Below are positions 13,726 to 18,172 of a stretch of DNA of 18,172 bases, one piece after another. A program made the translations under genes and the position numbers. Below the pieces are notes generated by a model. It saw only the letters and a program-made list of their open reading frames with translations, searched no databases and had not been told where the DNA came from. Each line of letters begins with the position of its first letter. Positions within the stretch are counted from its first letter, which is position 1. The DNA lies in the NCBI GenBank assembly GCA_964492545.1, contig CAZBKO010000038.1, positions 1 through 18,172 of the forward strand, read 5' to 3'. Origin of the DNA: RGIG1934 sp964492545 (GTDB lineage Bacteria > Bacillota > Clostridia > Lachnospirales > Lachnospiraceae).

Positions 13726-16471
13726 GTGAAAAATATATACAAAAGATTTAACAATTTGATATTGTTATTAATATTAATTATTATGATATTTCAGCCATTT
13801 ACAGTCTATGGGGATGATGTGGAATCAGATTTGAATGGTGGAAGGGTTCTGTTTATAAGTTCTTATTCCTATTCGTGGGATACAGTTCCATTACAGATTG
13901 AAGGAATAGAAGAGGCCTTAGGAAAAGATGTATATAGATTACAAATTCATGAATACCAAGGTTATTAATGATAATGAAAGCGTCAGACTATTTTATGAGA
14001 CCCTTAAGCATGAGCTTTCACATGTGGACAAGTATGATGCAGTAATTGTTGGAGATGATGCTGCACTTAATTTTGCACTTGACTATAGAAGGGAACTGTT
14101 TGATGATATTCCAATAGTGTTTGAGGGAATTAATGATATTGAGACAGCTAAAAATGCAGCACTGGATGATAACATTACAGGTGTGGTTGAAGAGATGTCG
14201 TACCAGGACAATATAGATATTGCAATGAAGATTATGCCTAATGCTGAAAATATTGTTGCAATAGTAGATGATACAGTTACAGGCAAGGGTGAAAGAAAGC
14301 AGTTCTATGAGAATGTTTCAGCGTATCATCAGTTTAAGTTTTCGGAGATAAATGCATCAAAATATACAAAGGATGAATTTATACAACAGATTGATGCTAT
14401 ACAGGAAAATACAATAGTTATTTATCTTATCTGCAGTGAAGATAAGGACGGAAATACATATTCTTCAAAAGAGGTAACAGATATTCTTACCAGTCATTCA
14501 GTTGTACCAGTGTTTCGTCTTGTTCAGTCTGGAATTGGTGAGGGACTTCTTGGAGGCAATATTGTTTCCCATAAGGAATCGGGGAAAATTGCCGGAGAAA
14601 TGGTAAAACAGATATTAGAAGGCACAGATTGCAGCGCAATTGAGATGGTTGATAAAAGTCCTAATATGTATTACTTTGATTATAGCGTCATGAAGAAATA
14701 TGATATTGGAAAAAACGTTATACCAAAGGGCTCGGTTTTGATAAATGAGGATGTTTCATTTTTCAGCCAGCATTATAAGCAGATTATTAATGCTATGATT
14801 GCTGTTGTACTTTTATTGCTGGTTGTAATTATTGTCGGATTCGTGCTGCATATTAAACAGCGAAATGAGTCACTAAAGAAGCTAGAGACGAGAAATAGTC
14901 AACTGACTGAGGCAATCAATATGGCTAACCATGCCAACAGTGCCAAGTCGCAATTTTTGTCAAGAATGTCCCATGAAATCAGAACACCGATGAATGCAAT
15001 ACTTGGAATAACGACTATTACAAGAAAATATATGGACAACCCAAAGAAGGTAGAAGAGAACTTGGAAAAGATCGAGATTTCTTCAAAGATGCTTCTTGGA
15101 ATTATTAATGATGTACTTGATATGTCTGCAATTGAAAGTGATAAAATAGTTATTGGGCATAACGGCTTTGATTTAAAGCAGTTTATATCTTCCTTTAATA
15201 CAATGTATTTTTCGTTGTGTCATCAAAAAAATATCGAGTTTGAGGTGAAACTGATAGGCGTCACGGAAGAAGTCCTTATTGGTGATCAGCTGAGAGTTAA
15301 TCAGATTATTAATAATTTACTTTCCAATGCACTTAAATTTACAGAGTCAGGTGGAACAATTCAATTTATAATTACTCAGAAATATATTAAGGAAAATGTA
15401 GCATATTTAAGCTTTTCTGTTTCTGATTCCGGATGCGGTATGAGTGATGAGATGCTTGGCAGATTGTTTAAGCCTTTTGAACAGGAGGATGCAACTACTG
15501 CTTTACATCACGGAGGTTCAGGACTTGGAATGTCAATTACGAAGAATCTTGTGGAATTAATGAATGGTAGTATCAGCGTTAAGAGTACAAAAGGAGAGGG
15601 AACAACATTTGAGGTTTCTCTGCCATTTGATATACCGGCACATGATGACAATGAGAATTATAGAGAATTAAGCGATATAAGAGTATTGGCCATTGACGAC
15701 GATAGGGAAACATTGGAATACTTATCAACGATACTTGAAAGAATTGGTGTTGGATTTGATATAGCTGATAATGGAAAAGACGCAATTTTGTTATTTGAGA
15801 AATCAAAATTGGAGAATAAAATATATGATGCCTGTATGGTTGACCTCAGGATGCCTGATATGGATGGTATCGAAGTTACAAGGCGATTACGGGAAATATC
15901 AAATGACACAGAGATAATTATTATTTCTGCTTATGATATTAATAGTGCAGAGGATGAAGCTAAAGGTGCAGGTGCAGATATATTTATAACCAAACCTATA
16001 TTTCAGTCAACAATGTTTAACATTTTGATGGCAATTAGAGGAAAAGCATATGTAAGTGAAAATGCAGATGAAGAAGATTATGATTTTACGGGCATGAAGC
16101 TGTTATTAGTTGATGATACAGAGTTTAATCTCGATATTGCAGTGGAATTACTTATGATGGTTGGATTTGAGGTTGATTGCGCGAGAAATGGTAAAGAAGC
16201 AGTTGAGAAGTATGAGGCCTCAGACAATGGATATTATTCAGCAATACTTATGGACGTGCAGATGCCGGTCATGGGTGGATATGAAGCAACTAAGATCATT
16301 AGGCAATTGGACAGAGAGGATGCAGGGAAAATACCAATTATTGCGATGACGGCAAATGCATTTACTGAGGATATTTCAGCATCAATGGCGGCCGGTATGA
16401 ATGAACATATAACGAAGCCTATAGATACAGATACATTATATAAGACACTTAAGAAGACGATACTTGACTAA
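13726..16471 (+). pseudogene. Hybrid sensor histidine kinase with ABC-type substrate-binding sensor region, frameshifted
   Basis: Two overlapping frames make up one membrane-bound hybrid kinase. The first (13726-13968) gives a signal peptide (ILLLILIIMIFQPF, cleavage likely after VYG) and the start of an extracellular sensor domain (RVLFISSYSYSWDTVPLQ). The rest continues 2 bases out of phase from about 13931, readable from ATG 13928: the remaining sensor region of ABC-substrate-binding type, a membrane helix (IAVVLLLLVVIIVGFVL), HisKA with the phospho-His in MSHEIRTPMNAIL (codon 14972), HATPase (NNLLSNALKFT, DSGCGMS, GGSGLGMS), then two receiver domains with Asp at 15842 (MVDLRMPD) and 16253 (MDVQMPV). 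The break is at TATATA (13931-13936); one more TA restores KDVYIDYKFM. AGGA upstream of ATG 13928 could allow internal starts, but the product would lack the signal peptide. It may be a pseudogene, a switch or a sequencing error. Confidence 0.82.
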
Positions 16472-16483
16472 TTGGAGGCATAT

Positions 16484-18136
16484 ATGAACAAGATAATGTT
16501 AATTGTAGATGATCTTGAAATAAACAGAGCAATTCTTAAAGAATACTTTTATGAAGATTATCAGATAGTTGAAGCAGAAAACGGCGAAGAAGCATATGAA
16601 AAACTTAATACTTATGAAGTTGGAATAATAGTAACAGATATTTTTATGCCAGTCATGGATGGATATGAATTAATTAAAAAGGTACGTCAGGATAGCAGAT
16701 ATTCACTTATTCCTATTATAGCTATAACAGAAAATAATGAATCTGTAATGCAGAAAATTTTGGATGCAGGAGCAAATGACTTTGTTACAAAACCATTTGT
16801 ATCCAATCTTGTGTGCAGCCGTGTTAAAGGAATTATGTCGGCAGTTGAACTTGGTATAACGAATGTAAGAAAGAAATACGAGGAGAAGCTTCAGCTGCAA
16901 AGCCAGTTGAATAAAAGTATATATAACAGCGTTACATGTGGAATTATCAAATGTAGTCCCCAGAGAGGATATCCAATACTGTATGCCAACAAAATAGCTA
17001 ATATAGCACTGGGAATCGACGATGAAAAAATAGCAAATCAAAGAATAGACTACCTTCAATTTATTCCTCCGGAATTCTATGACACACTTAGCGATACCGA
17101 TTCAATTCTTATGAGCTCGCCAATGGGTGAACTTGTAACTTATGAATACAAGATTGTTAACACTCATGGAAAGGAGATGTGGATTAGAGATATTTCACAG
17201 ATAATAATAGGAGACAGTGGTCAGAAGGAAATGCTCTGTATATTAAGTGACATTTCAGAAGAAAAGGATAAAATCGCAAAAGAAGAGTTAAACAGAGTTA
17301 ATGAACTTCGCATAGATTTTCTGGCTAGAATGAGTCATGATATGAGGACTCCAATGAATGCAATTCTTGGACTATCAGATGTGTGTATTAGGGAAGCAGC
17401 AGATAAAGACAAAATGTTAGATTGCATGAAAAAAATATATTCATCAGGAGAGTATTTGCTATCACTGATTAATGATGTGCTAGATGTATCAAACATTGAA
17501 AAAGGCAAACTTAAGCTGGTCAACGAGGCTCAGAATATTGCAGTTATGCTTGATAACATAGCACAATATATGAGACCTGTAGCAGAAAGCAAAAATATCA
17601 GTCTTACAATAGATAATAAAATAGAAGACAAGAGTATTTTTGTAGATATAGACAAAAACAGGTTTAATCAGATATTTATTAATCTCCTAACAAATGCAGT
17701 TAAATTCACAGATGCAGGTGGCAGCATTAAATTTGAAATTTCTAATGTTTCAAAAAGTAGTGATAAGGTAGTAAACAGATTTTCTGTTCGTGATAATGGA
17801 ATAGGAATAAGCAGGGAATTTCTAAAAAGAATATATGTGCCATTTGAGCAGGAAGGTCACGTTGACAGTTATCAAAATGATGGCTCAGGTCTTGGAATGA
17901 CAATTGTTAAAAATATAGTTGATGTTATGAAGGGTACAATTGAAATTAACAGTGAAAAGGGCGTTGGAACGGAAGTAATAGTTGAGATACCATCGAATAT
18001 TACTCATAACCCTGAGGTGGAGGAGAAACAGGAGCTTGTTACATTTGAGGGAAAAAACATTTTGGTGTGTGAAGATCATCCTCTAAATATGGAGCTTGTA
18101 GTTATGCTTTTATCTAAGGAAACACTGATTAATTAA
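16484..18136 (+). CDS. Soluble hybrid histidine kinase (REC-PAS-HisKA-HATPase), C-terminal receiver cut short
   Basis: Signal-transduction kinase of 550 residues without membrane helices. Order: an N-terminal receiver (1-120; MLIVDDLEINR, phospho-Asp52 in VTDIFMPVMDGYE, Lys in FVTKPF), a coiled linker, a PAS-like region (about 145-265; CGIIKCSP, YEYKIVNTHGKEMWIRDIS), HisKA with His285 in MSHDMRTPMNAILG, and HATPase (NLLTNAVKFTDAGG, VRDNGIGIS, NDGSGLGMTIV). A second receiver begins with GKNILVCEDHPLNMELVVMLL, but the frame ends only 5-6 residues later at TAA 18134-18136, so about 100 residues are missing. ATG 16484 has GGAGG (16474-16478) 5 bases upstream, 12 bases after the previous kinase. 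Its N-terminal receiver could take phosphate from that kinase. No output or HPt domain is seen. Confidence 0.85.
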   Translation: MNKIMLIVDDLEINRAILKEYFYEDYQIVEAENGEEAYEKLNTYEVGIIVTDIFMPVMDGYELIKKVRQDSRYSLIPIIAITENNESVMQKILDAGANDFVTKPFVSNLVCSRVKGIMSAVELGITNVRKKYEEKLQLQSQLNKSIYNSVTCGIIKCSPQRGYPILYANKIANIALGIDDEKIANQRIDYLQFIPPEFYDTLSDTDSILMSSPMGELVTYEYKIVNTHGKEMWIRDISQIIIGDSGQKEMLCILSDISEEKDKIAKEELNRVNELRIDFLARMSHDMRTPMNAILGLSDVCIREAADKDKMLDCMKKIYSSGEYLLSLINDVLDVSNIEKGKLKLVNEAQNIAVMLDNIAQYMRPVAESKNISLTIDNKIEDKSIFVDIDKNRFNQIFINLLTNAVKFTDAGGSIKFEISNVSKSSDKVVNRFSVRDNGIGISREFLKRIYVPFEQEGHVDSYQNDGSGLGMTIVKNIVDVMKGTIEINSEKGVGTEVIVEIPSNITHNPEVEEKQELVTFEGKNILVCEDHPLNMELVVMLLSKETLIN

Positions 18137-18172
18137 CACTATTCTCAGCATTTTCCTTTTTTGTCAAGTTTC

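Noticed and set aside
1..18172. CRISPR arrays, tRNA or rRNA genes, complete insertion sequences
   Set aside because: No regularly spaced repeats, cloverleaf or rRNA-like stretches and no transposase frame were seen on either strand.

Overview
The window is AT-rich, with dense gene packing, strong AGGAGG-type ribosome binding sites and all complete genes on the + strand. A Firmicutes-type primary sigma factor, a LacI-controlled sugar PTS operon, a FliB-like lysine methylase and large hybrid kinases with an ABC-type substrate-binding sensor region together suggest a gut or rumen clostridial bacterium, most likely Lachnospiraceae. That placement is inference; nothing here fixes the species. TAA, TAG and TGA are all used as ordinary stops, so the standard bacterial code applies.

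Layout. (1) 1-638: 3' part of rpoD and its terminator. (2) 629-7879: a sucrose-utilisation locus: an amylosucrase-like GH13 enzyme, a LacI-family regulator, a sucrose-type PTS EIIBCA, fructokinase, a Cof-type HAD phosphatase and an HPr. Two operator sites, exact reverse complements of each other (663-676 and 3676-3689), sit at the two probable transcription starts. No GH32 sucrose-6-phosphate hydrolase is present, so the GH13 enzyme, perhaps with the phosphatase, may replace that step. The HPr lacks the regulatory Ser46 (Arg instead). (3) 7860-11765: an apparent operon with an NSS-family sodium symporter, a PAP2 phosphatase, a FliB-like methylase interrupted by two in-frame stop codons, and an EamA-family transporter. 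(4) 11859-13519: a membrane-anchored phosphodiester-glycosidase-domain protein, a small four-helix membrane protein of unknown function and a thioredoxin, then a terminator. (5) 13520-13725: a non-coding gap with an unusual nested hairpin element bounded by 9-bp inverted repeats, then a promoter whose spacer is largely filled by a perfect palindrome. (6) 13726-18136: two tandem hybrid histidine kinases. The first is frameshifted at a short TA repeat near its N-terminus; the second loses most of its C-terminal receiver domain at an abrupt junction near the window end.

Overall, the left half looks like a complete, regulated sugar-uptake and catabolism module: the PTS imports and phosphorylates the sugar, a GH13 enzyme cleaves it, fructokinase traps fructose, and a dedicated HPr feeds the PTS. 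The right half carries three damaged genes (methylase, kinase 1, kinase 2), suggesting accessory functions under relaxed selection, switching, or assembly errors. I see no CRISPR array, tRNA, rRNA or complete mobile element.
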